DNA of 39,629 nucleotides from Oscillospiraceae bacterium (GCA_017440525.1 JAFSHB010000035.1:1-39629); one strand, 5' to 3'; counted from the stretch's first letter, positions 16,372 to 24,606 are shown. Translations and numbers: made by a program. The notes: a model not told the origin generated them from the sequence alone.

Positions 16372-17613
16372 TTACAGCTCACCCTCCATACACGACAGAT
16401 CCTGCCCCCACACTTCCGTATTTGCCAAGATCTCCTGTACAGACGCCTTTTTCATAAAGGCCGTGATGTGGGGATCGTCGTTGGTCATATCGGTCCTATA
16501 GAACTCCAGCAGCTTCCTGAAGGCGAACATCAGATGTCTGGGCCATGTGCCGAAACGCTCCCGGTAGGTCAGGATGGACGGCAGCACGCGGACCTTGAAT
16601 TTGCTGATGCTGTTCAGACAGATAGACGACCAGTAGTGCTTGATATAGGGATTGGAGAACCGCTTGAGCACATTTTCCGCATACGCTTCCAGCTCCTCAC
16701 GGGGCAGATCCAGCGTGGGGATGATCTCCTCGAACACACAGCTCCTGAGGAATGCGGAAACGGTCTCATCCTCCATGGCATCCCTGACAGTCTCCAGCCC
16801 CGACAGCATGGCATAGGCTACTGTGGCGGTGTGGGCGCCGTTGAGGATCCGCACCTTGCGGGTACGGTAGCGCTCCAGCTCATCGGTGACGATCACATTC
16901 AGCCCGCACCTGTCCAAAGGCAGCTCCCTGTACAGCTCGGGATAGCCCTCGATGACCCACAGATGGAAATATTCCGATGCATTGAGGAGCGGATCGTCGA
17001 TCCCCAGCGCCTCGCCCTTGGGGAAGCCGGTGTTGATACGATCGACCAGGGTGCAGCAGAAGATGTTTTCCTGCTCCAGCCAGTTCCTGTAGCCCTCGCC
17101 CAGCTCCCAGAGCTCGGCATACTGCATGAGACACCCTTTGAGCAGATCGCCGTTGCGGTCATTGAGCTCGCAGGGCAAAAATACGAAGCCGGGCAGACCG
17201 AGATCAAAGCGGCGCTTCAAAAGCTGCGTCAGCTTGCCGGGGAAGGTCTTGGCCGGGCGATCCGTGATGCGGTCGGCATCGGAAAAGCAGATGCCTGCCT
17301 CGGTGGTGTTGGAGACCACAAAGCGGAAGTCCGCGTTCTCCGCCAACGCCAGATAGCTGTCAAAGTCGTCATAGGGCTTGACACAGCGGGAGATCACATC
17401 GATCTTCCTGGCATCCACGCCCTCCACACCGCGGCAGATGTGGGTGTAGGCACACCCCTGCGCCGTCAGTGCATCGCACATGCCCTGCGCGATCGGCTGC
17501 ACCACCACGACCTTGCCGCCAAAGTCGGTCTTTTCATTGACCTGCTGCAGCATCCAGTCCACAAAGCCGCGAAGGAAGCCACCCTCACCAAACTGAATGA
17601 TCTTTTCTTTCAT
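16372..17613 (-). CDS. uxaB: Tagaturonate reductase (altronate oxidoreductase)
   Basis: A 413-residue mannitol-dehydrogenase-family protein. It reduces D-tagaturonate to D-altronate with NADH, between UxaC and UxaA. N-terminal nucleotide-binding segment IIQFGEGGFLRGFVDWML; the catalytic-domain motif KVRILNGAHTATVAY is typical of UxaB/UxuB. The galacturonate branch is preferred because an altronate dehydratase and no mannonate dehydratase lies beside it. Shorter than E. coli UxaB (483). The ribosome site GGAGGGATAAAAC overlaps the GH51 stop, so translation is coupled. Confidence 0.93.
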   Translation of the reverse strand: MKEKIIQFGEGGFLRGFVDWMLQQVNEKTDFGGKVVVVQPIAQGMCDALTAQGCAYTHICRGVEGVDARKIDVISRCVKPYDDFDSYLALAENADFRFVVSNTTEAGICFSDADRITDRPAKTFPGKLTQLLKRRFDLGLPGFVFLPCELNDRNGDLLKGCLMQYAELWELGEGYRNWLEQENIFCCTLVDRINTGFPKGEALGIDDPLLNASEYFHLWVIEGYPELYRELPLDRCGLNVIVTDELERYRTRKVRILNGAHTATVAYAMLSGLETVRDAMEDETVSAFLRSCVFEEIIPTLDLPREELEAYAENVLKRFSNPYIKHYWSSICLNSISKFKVRVLPSILTYRERFGTWPRHLMFAFRKLLEFYRTDMTNDDPHITAFMKKASVQEILANTEVWGQDLSCMEGEL

Positions 17614-17616
17614 GTT

Positions 17617-19065
17617 TTATCCCTCCAATGTGATCTCGATGGCAGCCACCGCTGCCGCGGGCAGCGTCACGGTATCGCCTTCGATCTGCAAGGTCTTGAC
17701 TGCGAACACATCCATATTCTGGGGCGTGATCTCCGCAGCGGGATCCTCCGCGATGTAGAACATCTTTGCCTCTTTGATCGTTTTTCCGCCAAGCTCCAGC
17801 TTCAGCTGCTGTGCCTTTCGCATCTCGGTGTTGGCGGCATGGATGTAAACGGTATCGTCTGTCATGGAGGCCACCGCATCCACCGCGCCGCTGACAGAGG
17901 CATCCAGTGCGAACCTGCCCTGATGGTGCCGGAACAGGCTCATAACAGCACCGACAGGCTGCAGATAGCAGATCCCATCCGTAAAGTAGCGGCCGGGGAT
18001 CATCATGGCATTGACCTGCCACACATTTCCGAAGAAGTCCGCCATGGTGGCGATCTCCACCACATCGCTGTGGCGCATGATGGTATTGAGACATCTTGCA
18101 TAGGAGACACCTGCGCCCCAGGAGGACAGCACCTCATTGCGGTTCCTGCCGGGGAGCATATAGTGGCCCTCGGTGATAGCCAGACGCTTATTGCCTGCAT
18201 CGGCTCGCATAGCCCGGATATGCGCATCCAGAGACTGATGGGCATGCATCAGATGAGGCCAGTTGGCTTCATAGTCATCGCGGTATTTTGTGCTGTACAG
18301 CGGAGAGTCGGGAAGCCCCGAATCAAAATGATGATGGAAGGCCAGCAGCTCGATCTCATCGATCTGGCTCATGGGCCTGCACCAGTTCTCTTTCTTGTCC
18401 ACATCCGTATCGCCCCAGCCGATCAGGCGGATCCCGGGATCGCGGGCCTTCATCTGCGCGGCAAAGCGGCAGGTCACATCATGGCACTGCTGCACGGTGA
18501 AGCCGCGCTGACCGAACACCGTGTAGGAGGTCTCATTGCCGATCTGCCAGTATTTGACGCCGTAGGGAGTCTCCTGTCCGTGGGCACGGCGCAGAGGATC
18601 GTCGGGGTCGTTGCAGTAGCTGACCCAGTCCGCCGCCTCCTCCGCAGTACCCTTTCTGCAGATATCGTTTTTGGGCTCCTGCCAGAAGAGCAGGCCTTCA
18701 GATTCCATATTCACCACGATCAGAGGCTCCGCATCCACCTTGCGGCAGAAGTCGATCACCTCATGGGTGCCGATCTGGTTGTGATAGATGCCGCCCCAGC
18801 AGTGGTTGATCATGGGTATCCGCTCTTTTCTCGGGCCAACAGCCTCACGCCAGTGATAGTAGGACGCGAAGCAGCCGCCGAAACGGACCATGGTAGGACC
18901 AAGCTCCCGCACTTTTTCGATCACACCGGGATACCATTCGTTCTCCCAGAGATCCCACGCCGTATCTACCGCTGCATCACAGACCCCAAGGGGCTCCATG
19001 AACTGCATATACAGATAGGGTGAGATCTCATGCCGTTTTTCTGTTCCGACTTTTATCGTGACCAT
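17617..19065 (-). CDS. GH51-type alpha-L-arabinofuranosidase
   Basis: A 482-residue glycoside hydrolase without signal peptide, hence cytoplasmic. The N-terminal TIM-barrel part has the family stretch MVRFGGCFASYYHW followed by GPRKERI. The acid/base glutamate is Glu178 in WQIGNET, and the likely nucleophile is Glu299 in ITEGHYM. A C-terminal beta domain follows. GH51 enzymes release arabinofuranose from imported arabino-oligosaccharides such as pectin side chains. First gene of the uxa operon, with its own promoter divergent from an AraC regulator. The exact substrate is not settled, as no arabinose pathway is present here. Confidence 0.85.
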   Translation of the reverse strand: MVTIKVGTEKRHEISPYLYMQFMEPLGVCDAAVDTAWDLWENEWYPGVIEKVRELGPTMVRFGGCFASYYHWREAVGPRKERIPMINHCWGGIYHNQIGTHEVIDFCRKVDAEPLIVVNMESEGLLFWQEPKNDICRKGTAEEAADWVSYCNDPDDPLRRAHGQETPYGVKYWQIGNETSYTVFGQRGFTVQQCHDVTCRFAAQMKARDPGIRLIGWGDTDVDKKENWCRPMSQIDEIELLAFHHHFDSGLPDSPLYSTKYRDDYEANWPHLMHAHQSLDAHIRAMRADAGNKRLAITEGHYMLPGRNRNEVLSSWGAGVSYARCLNTIMRHSDVVEIATMADFFGNVWQVNAMMIPGRYFTDGICYLQPVGAVMSLFRHHQGRFALDASVSGAVDAVASMTDDTVYIHAANTEMRKAQQLKLELGGKTIKEAKMFYIAEDPAAEITPQNMDVFAVKTLQIEGDTVTLPAAAVAAIEITLEG

Positions 19066-19092
19066 CCGAACACCTCTTTCCGCTTTTCTTTT

Positions 19093-19121
19093 ATTTTATC
19101 AAGCTGCTCCTGTGTCCGCAA
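19093..19121 (-). promoter_or_regulatory. GH51-uxaBAC operon promoter
   Basis: On the minus strand TTGCGG (19116-19121), 17-base spacer, TAAAAT (19093-19098). The imperfect -35 fits activator control by the divergent AraC protein. An inverted GACAT/ATGTC pair lies just upstream at about 19133-19155. Confidence 0.65.
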
Positions 19122-19174
19122 TTTTCGCCCATGACATCTTCCATCCCCAAATGTCCTTATTTTAAAGTTTTTGC

Positions 19175-19203
19175 TTGAAATATAATTTTTTCTGTGTTAT
19201 GCT
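19175..19203 (+). promoter_or_regulatory. Promoter of the AraC-type regulator
   Basis: TTGAAA (19175-19180), 17-base spacer, TATGCT (19198-19203). The ATG of the gene (19210) falls where transcription should start, so the transcript may be leaderless. Confidence 0.65.
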
Positions 19204-19209
19204 CCCATT

Positions 19210-20064
19210 ATGAAGAACAAGAAGAACACACCGCATTTTCTGGACTTTGGCGGTATCAAGATCAAAGTCTATCTGGCGAGCAATACGCCCATCATACAGC
19301 CATCGGACATCTCCACCGTGCCGCGGCGGATCCACACCCATTTCACCTATGAGATCTTCTTTATCACGGAGGGGAAGCTGGATGTTTCCATTGGGGAGGA
19401 TGCTTTCGTTTTTGAAAACTGCGTGCTGATCCTGCCGCCTCATGTGAAGCACTGCTCCTCTCCGGCATCCGGTGGCTGCTTCTGTCTGCTGTTCTCCTTT
19501 GATGAGGCATCCGCTGCCGCCGACCCGATCCGGGCTCTGCCGGAAAACGGCTTCCTCCAATTCCCGATCACCGAGGAGATCTCCTTCTATATCCGCACGC
19601 TGGCCGCCAAGAGCCGCCTTGACACAAAGGCCGCCCAACGCGATACGGAGCATCTGACCGCGCTGGTATTCAACGCCGTCTTTTCCGCGCTCCTGCCGGA
19701 AAACAAGGCGGTCTCCCCTTCTGCCGAATCGCAGGCCCATATCAGCGCCATCGAGGACTATATCAATGCCAACTACCGCAGAAAGCTCACGCTGTCCGAT
19801 GTGGCCGGTCATGTCCACCTGAGTACGAAGCAGGTCTGCCGCATCATCGAGAAGGAGTATGGCATCGGCTTTTCCGATCTTGTAGCAAAAAAGCGCATGG
19901 CCTCCGCAGAGGCCATGCTGGTCAGCACGGATCTGAAGGTCTCTCAGATCGCGTCCGAATTTTTTCCGGATACACCGACCTATTTTTACACCCTGTTCAA
20001 GAAAAAGCACGGCACATCTCCGCTGAACTACAGAAGAGCCCATGCGCTGTCTCAGCGCACATGA
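19210..20064 (+). CDS. AraC-family transcriptional regulator (uxa/arabinoside locus)
   Basis: A 284-residue AraC regulator with an N-terminal cupin sensor domain (histidines around THFTYEIFFITEGK) and a C-terminal double helix-turn-helix (residues ~185-284: LTLSDVAGHVHLSTKQVCRI, then YFYTLFKKKHGTSPLNYR). It is divergent from the GH51-uxaBAC operon, which it most likely controls in response to a sugar ligand. No Shine-Dalgarno precedes the ATG, and the predicted -10 ends only 6 bases upstream. Ends at a bidirectional terminator. Confidence 0.92.
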   Translation: MKNKKNTPHFLDFGGIKIKVYLASNTPIIQPSDISTVPRRIHTHFTYEIFFITEGKLDVSIGEDAFVFENCVLILPPHVKHCSSPASGGCFCLLFSFDEASAAADPIRALPENGFLQFPITEEISFYIRTLAAKSRLDTKAAQRDTEHLTALVFNAVFSALLPENKAVSPSAESQAHISAIEDYINANYRRKLTLSDVAGHVHLSTKQVCRIIEKEYGIGFSDLVAKKRMASAEAMLVSTDLKVSQIASEFFPDTPTYFYTLFKKKHGTSPLNYRRAHALSQRT

Positions 20065-20070
20065 AATGCC

Positions 20071-20115
20071 AAAAAGCCCTGCACAGGAACAGTCTCGTTC
20101 CCGTGCAGGGCTTTT
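20071..20115. terminator. Bidirectional intrinsic terminator
   Basis: Long stem AAAAGCCCTGCAC-A-GGAAC paired with GTTCC-C-GTGCAGGGCTTTT (one mismatch, loop AGTCTC), with A5 and T4 flanks. Serves the AraC gene (+) and nagA (-). Confidence 0.92.
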
Positions 20116-20125
20116 GTGTTTCGCT

Positions 20126-21295
20126 TTATTTGTTTTCCACGACCGTGTCACCTTCGAGGATGACAGTCTTGATGTTGACCGCATCATCCATGATGATCAG
20201 GTTGGCCTTCAGACCGGGTGCCAGAGAGCCGATCTCATATTCCATGCCCAGCAGCTTGGCGGGGTTGTAGGTCGCCATACGGATGGCATGACACAGACCG
20301 TAGCCGGTGTGGGTCATCATATTGCGGACAGCACCATCCAGCGTCAGATGGGAGCCTGCCAGATAACCGTTGGAGTCATAGTTCAGATCCTCGCCATACC
20401 AGATGCCGTCGGCCTCGTTATTGGGGTAGTTCTGGTCGCTCTGCATATGGTCGGTGATCAGGATCATCTTCTCCACGCCCTTGATCCGCACGACCATCTT
20501 GACCATATCGGGCACCACATGGATGCCGGTGCTGTCGCAGATCAGCTCGGCATACATATCGGGGTTATAGAGGGTATATTCATCCACACCTGCACCGTGG
20601 CTGCCCTGACAGCGGCCGGGGGCCTTGCCTGCGTTGGAGTGGTGGGTCTGGAGCTTCAGGCCGTACTTCTCCATGCGGCGGCACTCCTCGGAAAGGGCGC
20701 CGGAGTGTCCAAGAGAGATGACCGCCTTGGGGTCAGCTTTGTTGATGTAAGCACAGATCTCATCGATGCCCTCACGCTGGGGGTCGATAGCCCAGACCTT
20801 GGCGATGTCGCTCAGATCGTCGATCAAAGGCTTATAGACCTCCTCGGGGATCTTGCCTGCCCAGAAGCGCATCTCATAGGCAAAGGAGCCGGAGTTGCGC
20901 ATAAAGGGACCTTCCATGTACAGGCCCTGCATGATACGGCCTGCGCCCTTGCCCATATGGTCGCGGATGCTCTGCGCGCCCTCACGCATCTTCTCGGGGC
21001 TCATGTTCATGTAGAAGGTGGGCAGAACGGTGGTCTGACCGTGCTGCAGGAAGAACTCACAGCAGCCCGCGGGATCCTCATAGAACAGACCGTCTCCGCC
21101 GCCGCCATGGTTGTGGATGTCGATCAGGCCGGGTGCGGTGTACAGGCCCTTGGCGTCGATGATCTCAGCATCAGCCGGGATGTTGACTTCACTGCGCTTG
21201 CCGACTTCCACGATCCTGCCGTTTTCGTAGGTCACAGCACCATCCCAGATGATGCCATCGACCATGATCAGTTTTGTATTGATGATCGCTTTCAT
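20126..21295 (-). CDS. nagA: N-acetylglucosamine-6-phosphate deacetylase
   Basis: A 389-residue amidohydrolase of the NagA family, which removes acetyl from GlcNAc-6-phosphate in the cytoplasm. HNHGGGGDGL (His61, His63), the metal ligand Glu128 in GLYMEGP, His197 in LGHSGA, His218/219 in QTHHSNAG and the catalytic Asp282 in TDHMQ are visible. Length is typical. It is the last gene of a three-gene operon behind two NagB-like genes, with AGGAGATTAGAA before its ATG. The segment after Asp282 differs from textbook NagA, so an acetylated sugar phosphate other than GlcNAc-6-P is possible. Confidence 0.9.
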   Translation of the reverse strand: MKAIINTKLIMVDGIIWDGAVTYENGRIVEVGKRSEVNIPADAEIIDAKGLYTAPGLIDIHNHGGGGDGLFYEDPAGCCEFFLQHGQTTVLPTFYMNMSPEKMREGAQSIRDHMGKGAGRIMQGLYMEGPFMRNSGSFAYEMRFWAGKIPEEVYKPLIDDLSDIAKVWAIDPQREGIDEICAYINKADPKAVISLGHSGALSEECRRMEKYGLKLQTHHSNAGKAPGRCQGSHGAGVDEYTLYNPDMYAELICDSTGIHVVPDMVKMVVRIKGVEKMILITDHMQSDQNYPNNEADGIWYGEDLNYDSNGYLAGSHLTLDGAVRNMMTHTGYGLCHAIRMATYNPAKLLGMEYEIGSLAPGLKANLIIMDDAVNIKTVILEGDTVVENK

Positions 21296-21318
21296 TTCTA
21301 ATCTCCTATGTTCAAACA

Positions 21319-21341
21319 GCCGCCCTGTAAAACAGGGCGGC
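21319..21341 (-). promoter_or_regulatory. Intercistronic hairpin before nagA
   Basis: GCCGCCCTGT and ACAGGGCGGC with an AAA-type loop form a perfect 10-bp stem between the NagB-like gene and nagA. No U-run follows, so it is more likely a stabilising or processing element than a terminator. Confidence 0.6.
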
Positions 21342-21352
21342 CAAGATGTTTA

Positions 21353-22282
21353 TCAGAAGGGATACAGATCCATGGGGGCGATGGGACGAGCCATCTCCTC
21401 GGACACATACATGGTGCCCTTGGTCAGCTGGTAGATGGAAGCAGGCACCTCGTGGGTGACAGGTCCGTACAGCTGCAGACGGGAGATCATGCGCTCCCAG
21501 GAGGAGTAGCCGCCGATGGCGCCCAGATCGTGACGCTCCAGATGATCTCTGGCGTGCATGACATCCCAGGGACCGATGGAGACGGAGTAAGCGGGGGTGT
21601 GGTACATATCGCAGGAGCCCATGGAGTTCTGGATGATGGTCAGGCGGTGGTTGTCCACGAAGCCGGCCTTGATCTTCAGGAAGTCCTCCAGGTTATCGGC
21701 CTTGAAAGCCTTGGTCTTGGGATCGATGAATGCGGTATGGCCGACCCAGCCGGTAGCGGAGATGATGAGATCTGCGCCGCCGTCGCCGGTCTCGTCGATG
21801 AGGTCGGAGTAGCGGTCGATGTTCTCATTGGTGTAGTAGTGGATCTGCTCCAGTCTGGGACGCAGGTCCTCACGGAAGGCCAGATAGAACTCGCGCAGGA
21901 AGTGGCCGCCCAGCGAGCCGCCCCAGGTCACAGGCGCGACATTGCCGTCCTCGTCAGCATACTCGTCCATGCAGAAGGCGTGGATGTTGCGGGCGGAGAC
22001 ATTGAAGCGGTTGCACATCTCGGCAGCGGCGGTATAGACCGTTCTCCAGGAGTTGGGGAAGACGATAACGGTCTTTTTATCCTCCACATCGGAGCGCCAG
22101 ATCCAGTTGAACAGTTCGGCGGTGATGGCGGAACAGGGATGGGGCACCACGCGGATGGAGTAGCCATTCTCATTGGTGATCTCCATCTCCTCGCGGCGGA
22201 TGTTGCGGCAACGCTCGAGGACTTCCTTGTCCTGGGTGGGCAGCCACATAGTGGGAGCGAAATCAAACAAAGATCTATTCAT
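21353..22282 (-). CDS. NagB-like glucosamine-6-phosphate deaminase/isomerase
   Basis: A 309-residue protein of the NagB/RpiA/SugI-like fold. The catalytic-loop motif CMDEYADEDG (Asp106, Glu107) matches the MDEY motif of NagB, and ATGWVGHTAFIDP (His182) matches the DGHIAFNEP loop, with Val in place of the canonical Asp. It likely converts an amino-sugar phosphate to a ketose phosphate plus ammonia, next to NagA. Longer than NagB (~245-266). The start at 22282 follows GGAGGGCAACTAAA; it lies 1 base after the stop of its paralogue. Confidence 0.82.
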   Translation of the reverse strand: MNRSLFDFAPTMWLPTQDKEVLERCRNIRREEMEITNENGYSIRVVPHPCSAITAELFNWIWRSDVEDKKTVIVFPNSWRTVYTAAAEMCNRFNVSARNIHAFCMDEYADEDGNVAPVTWGGSLGGHFLREFYLAFREDLRPRLEQIHYYTNENIDRYSDLIDETGDGGADLIISATGWVGHTAFIDPKTKAFKADNLEDFLKIKAGFVDNHRLTIIQNSMGSCDMYHTPAYSVSIGPWDVMHARDHLERHDLGAIGGYSSWERMISRLQLYGPVTHEVPASIYQLTKGTMYVSEEMARPIAPMDLYPF

Positions 22283-22283
22283 T

Positions 22284-23267
22284 TTAGTTGCCCTCCTTTG
22301 CGTGGATCTCATTCAGGGTGTCAGCCAGCCAGGGGTTGTCGATCTTCTTGAAGCAGGGAGCTGCCACAGTCTCAGCCACATAGCAGATACCGGGCAGGGT
22401 GCGGATCAAAGAAGCGGTGTTCTTGGGACTGACAGGCAGGCAGAAGGCCATCTTCACAGGGAACTTCTGGAACGCCAGACCGCCGCCGCAGCCGACGAGG
22501 TATTCCACATCGACGCGGTCCTTGGCAGCAGCGATATCCTTGGGGCCGATGGTGGCAGCACAGGGAGGCACATTGCCGATGTCGCCGGAGCAGCCGAACA
22601 TGCCGCGCATGGACTCGTGGGTGATGAACTCGGGAGCGGGAGTGACGATACGGGAACCCATCGCCATCAGCTCCTCCATGGTCTCAGCGGGGAAGGACTC
22701 GAAGTCGATCGCGCCAAGGCCGCCGGCCCAGCTCATGGTGGTGTAGCACACATCTGCGCCGCCCTCGGCAGCGATCAGATCGGAGTAGGTGTCGGCATTC
22801 TCCTTGGTCCAGAAGTGGATGTTCTCCATGGGCATACGCAGATCTGCATCGAGGCGCTCGTAGAAGTAGCGCATGAAGTGACCGGCGCGGCTGTAGGGGC
22901 TCTGCCAGGGAGCGACCTCGCCCTTCTCATTGGCGAACTCGTAGGTAAAGAACACATGGACCTTCTTGCAGGAGACACGGAACTTATTGAGATTCTCCAC
23001 CACGGACATGAACACGGGGGTCTCAGGGGTGGGGACGATCATGACGAACTTTTCGTCCTTCATGGCGGCAGACTTCAGTCTGTAGAACATGTCGGTAGCG
23101 AAATAGTTGTTGACATCGACGACGACCTTCATCTCGAAATCGGGATTCTCGAAGTTTTTGCCCTGCTTGGTGGCCATGTCCAGATCGGGCAGCAGATCCA
23201 ATGCTTCCTGATCAAACTTGGGCAGCCAGGGGCCGGGAGCAAAGCTGAATTCGTTTGAATATGCCAT
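22284..23267 (-). CDS. NagB-like paralogue lacking key catalytic residues
   Basis: A 327-residue paralogue of the adjacent NagB-like protein (shared layout: FAPxxWLP near the N-terminus, NAxIHFWT/IHYYTNEN, YSDLI, IGP). In the catalytic positions it differs: FFTYEF (Tyr109) stands where MDEY has its aspartate, and SWAGGLGAIDF has Gly183 where the catalytic histidine should be. It may be a regulatory or heteromeric partner of the active copy, or an enzyme with changed chemistry. The start at 23267 follows GAGGAG. First gene of the nag operon, directly behind an AraC-type promoter. Confidence 0.75.
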   Translation of the reverse strand: MAYSNEFSFAPGPWLPKFDQEALDLLPDLDMATKQGKNFENPDFEMKVVVDVNNYFATDMFYRLKSAAMKDEKFVMIVPTPETPVFMSVVENLNKFRVSCKKVHVFFTYEFANEKGEVAPWQSPYSRAGHFMRYFYERLDADLRMPMENIHFWTKENADTYSDLIAAEGGADVCYTTMSWAGGLGAIDFESFPAETMEELMAMGSRIVTPAPEFITHESMRGMFGCSGDIGNVPPCAATIGPKDIAAAKDRVDVEYLVGCGGGLAFQKFPVKMAFCLPVSPKNTASLIRTLPGICYVAETVAAPCFKKIDNPWLADTLNEIHAKEGN

Positions 23268-23324
23268 ATGGCAACTCCTCCTGTTCTTTTTTTGCGGGCG
23301 CACAGCCTCGCATTTTATGCCTCT

Positions 23325-23388
23325 ATGTTATCCTTTTTTTCGCAGAATGTAAATATGATAATGTTTCACAAAACTTATGATTTTGTTT
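23325..23388 (-). promoter_or_regulatory. nag operon promoter with AraC-type direct repeats
   Basis: On the minus strand TTTACA (23348-23353), 17-base spacer, TAACAT (23325-23330). Two 13-base direct repeats agreeing at 11 positions lie at 23354-23366 and 23376-23388 (plus strand TATGATaatGTTT and TATGATtttGTTT), 22 bases apart, about two helix turns. The nearer one abuts the -35. This is the classic layout for activation by an AraC protein. Confidence 0.7.
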
Positions 23389-23424
23389 TATTCTCTTTGA
23401 CCGGGAAATTCAAAACAGCAATCG

Positions 23425-23453
23425 TTGTCTTTCTTCCCTTTTTGGTGTATCAT
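23425..23453 (+). promoter_or_regulatory. Promoter of the second AraC-type regulator
   Basis: TTGTCT (23425-23430), 17-base spacer, TATCAT (23448-23453), followed by the ribosome site GTGAGGTGATCGT. Confidence 0.65.
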
Positions 23454-23471
23454 AGGCCGTGAGGTGATCGT

Positions 23472-24359
23472 ATGCATAATGAAGGTTATTCTCTTTCCCG
23501 TGCCATCTCCATCCGTGAGCTGGTCACGGCGGACTATATCATAGGTGCTCATCCCAACACCAGCACCCACTCTCACGAGGATGCATGGGAGCTTTGCTGC
23601 TGTCTCGACGGCGAGATGATCGTCACGAAAAACCAAAAGCGGCTTCTGTTGAAAAAGGGCGATATCGCGCTGGTGCAGCCCCAGACGGATCACGATATTC
23701 TGGTGAAGCAGAAGACTGCCGCCGTATTCGTGGTCTCCTTCACCTGCTCCGGAGAGCATCTGCGTTCCATTCAGGACAGCATCCTGACCTTCACCGATGA
23801 GCAGCTAAGGTTGTTCCATAAGATCATCCCGGAGATCGAGCGCTGCTTCACACAGACCGACCGGCGCAGACCTCTGCACCTGTTCTCCTTCTCCCCCTCC
23901 GCTACCTCTCCCTTCGGCACAGAGCAGATGATCTGCAACTACCTTGAGCAGATCATCATCACCATGCTCCGCAATGTCACCATGCAGGACGGTCAGATCA
24001 TCCGCACCGAGCATTTCAAAGACGCCATGCAGGGATATCTCATCGAGCAGGTGCAGAACTATATCCTGAGCCATCTGGATAAAAAACTGGTAGTAGAGGA
24101 GATCGCCGCCCGGTTCCACTATTCCAGAGCCCGGCTCTCCACCCTGTTCAAGGCCACCACCGGCGTGAGCATCAACCGCTTCATCTCCCGGGAGCGGATC
24201 CGCAGAGCCAAATTCCTCCTGCGGGAAGGGCGCCTCTCCGTGGCAGAGATCGCAGACCTCCTGGGCTACCCCTCCCCCCAGTATTTCACCAATAAGTTCC
24301 ATAAGGAAGTGGGGATCCCCCCGTCCAAATACGCAGGAGCCACAGAAAAAGATTCGTAG
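23472..24359 (+). CDS. AraC-family transcriptional regulator (nag locus)
   Basis: A 295-residue AraC regulator: N-terminal cupin sensor (residues ~20-95, TSTHSHEDAWELCCCLDGEM) and C-terminal double helix-turn-helix (residues ~190-290: VVEEIAARFHYSRARLSTLF and VAEIADLLGYPSPQYFTNKF). The ATG follows GTGAGGTGATCGT. Divergent from the nagB-nagB-nagA operon and separated from it by two direct repeats that suit binding by this protein. The gene is followed by the intergenic repeat region, not by an obvious terminator of its own. Confidence 0.92.
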   Translation: MHNEGYSLSRAISIRELVTADYIIGAHPNTSTHSHEDAWELCCCLDGEMIVTKNQKRLLLKKGDIALVQPQTDHDILVKQKTAAVFVVSFTCSGEHLRSIQDSILTFTDEQLRLFHKIIPEIERCFTQTDRRRPLHLFSFSPSATSPFGTEQMICNYLEQIIITMLRNVTMQDGQIIRTEHFKDAMQGYLIEQVQNYILSHLDKKLVVEEIAARFHYSRARLSTLFKATTGVSINRFISRERIRRAKFLLREGRLSVAEIADLLGYPSPQYFTNKFHKEVGIPPSKYAGATEKDS

Positions 24360-24387
24360 AGATCCCCCTCCCGGGGTGTCCGCCTGC

Positions 24388-24407
24388 GGCAGGGGCAAGC
24401 CCCTGCC
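24388..24407. repeat. Short GC-rich palindrome
   Basis: GGCAGGGGC, a 2-base AA loop and GCCCCTGCC. A perfect 9-bp stem just after the AraC gene; the surrounding sequence looks like a second small dispersed module. It may help end transcription, although no T-run follows. Confidence 0.6.
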
Positions 24408-24435
24408 CTACGCTCTCACAGGTGATGAAGCAAAG

Positions 24436-24558
24436 CCTCCCCTTGTAACACAAGGGGAGGTGGCATTTGCATAGCAAATGACGGAGGGGATATCGATCGT
24501 TTCGATCCCCTCAGCCTCGCTTCGCTCGGCAGCTCCCCTTGCTCTCCAAGGGGAGCCT
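24436..24558. repeat. Multi-hairpin intergenic repeat element
   Basis: A chain of perfect stems: CCTCCCCTTGT / ACAAGGGGAGG (24436-24460), CATTTGC / GCAAATG (24464-24480), GGGGAT around ATCGATCG / ATCCCC, a GAGCGAAGCGAGG-type segment, and GCTCCCC / GGGGAGC near the end. It has the form of dispersed non-coding repeats that I recall from Oscillospiraceae genomes; copy number in this genome is not visible from one window. Confidence 0.7.
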
Positions 24559-24576
24559 TTCTGCGGTGGACGAAAA

Positions 24577-24606
24577 AAATGAGCGTACCAGATGGTACGC
24601 TCATTT
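24577..24606 (-). terminator. Terminator of the metY-metA operon
   Basis: AAATGAGCGTACC, AGAT loop and GGTACGCTCATTT, 13-bp stem. Read on the minus strand it is followed by a run of T's (24573-24579). Confidence 0.9.

Noticed and set aside
16468-19023. 851-codon open frame on the + strand
   Set aside because: It lies antisense to uxaB and the GH51 gene, both with clear family motifs, ribosome sites and a promoter. The antisense translation shows no recognised domain; it is an effect of GC-rich codon use.
19122-19174. AraC direct repeats upstream of the GH51 promoter
   Set aside because: Short similarities exist (ATGG- and GGACA-type) but with irregular spacing; I could not support a site as at the nag promoter.
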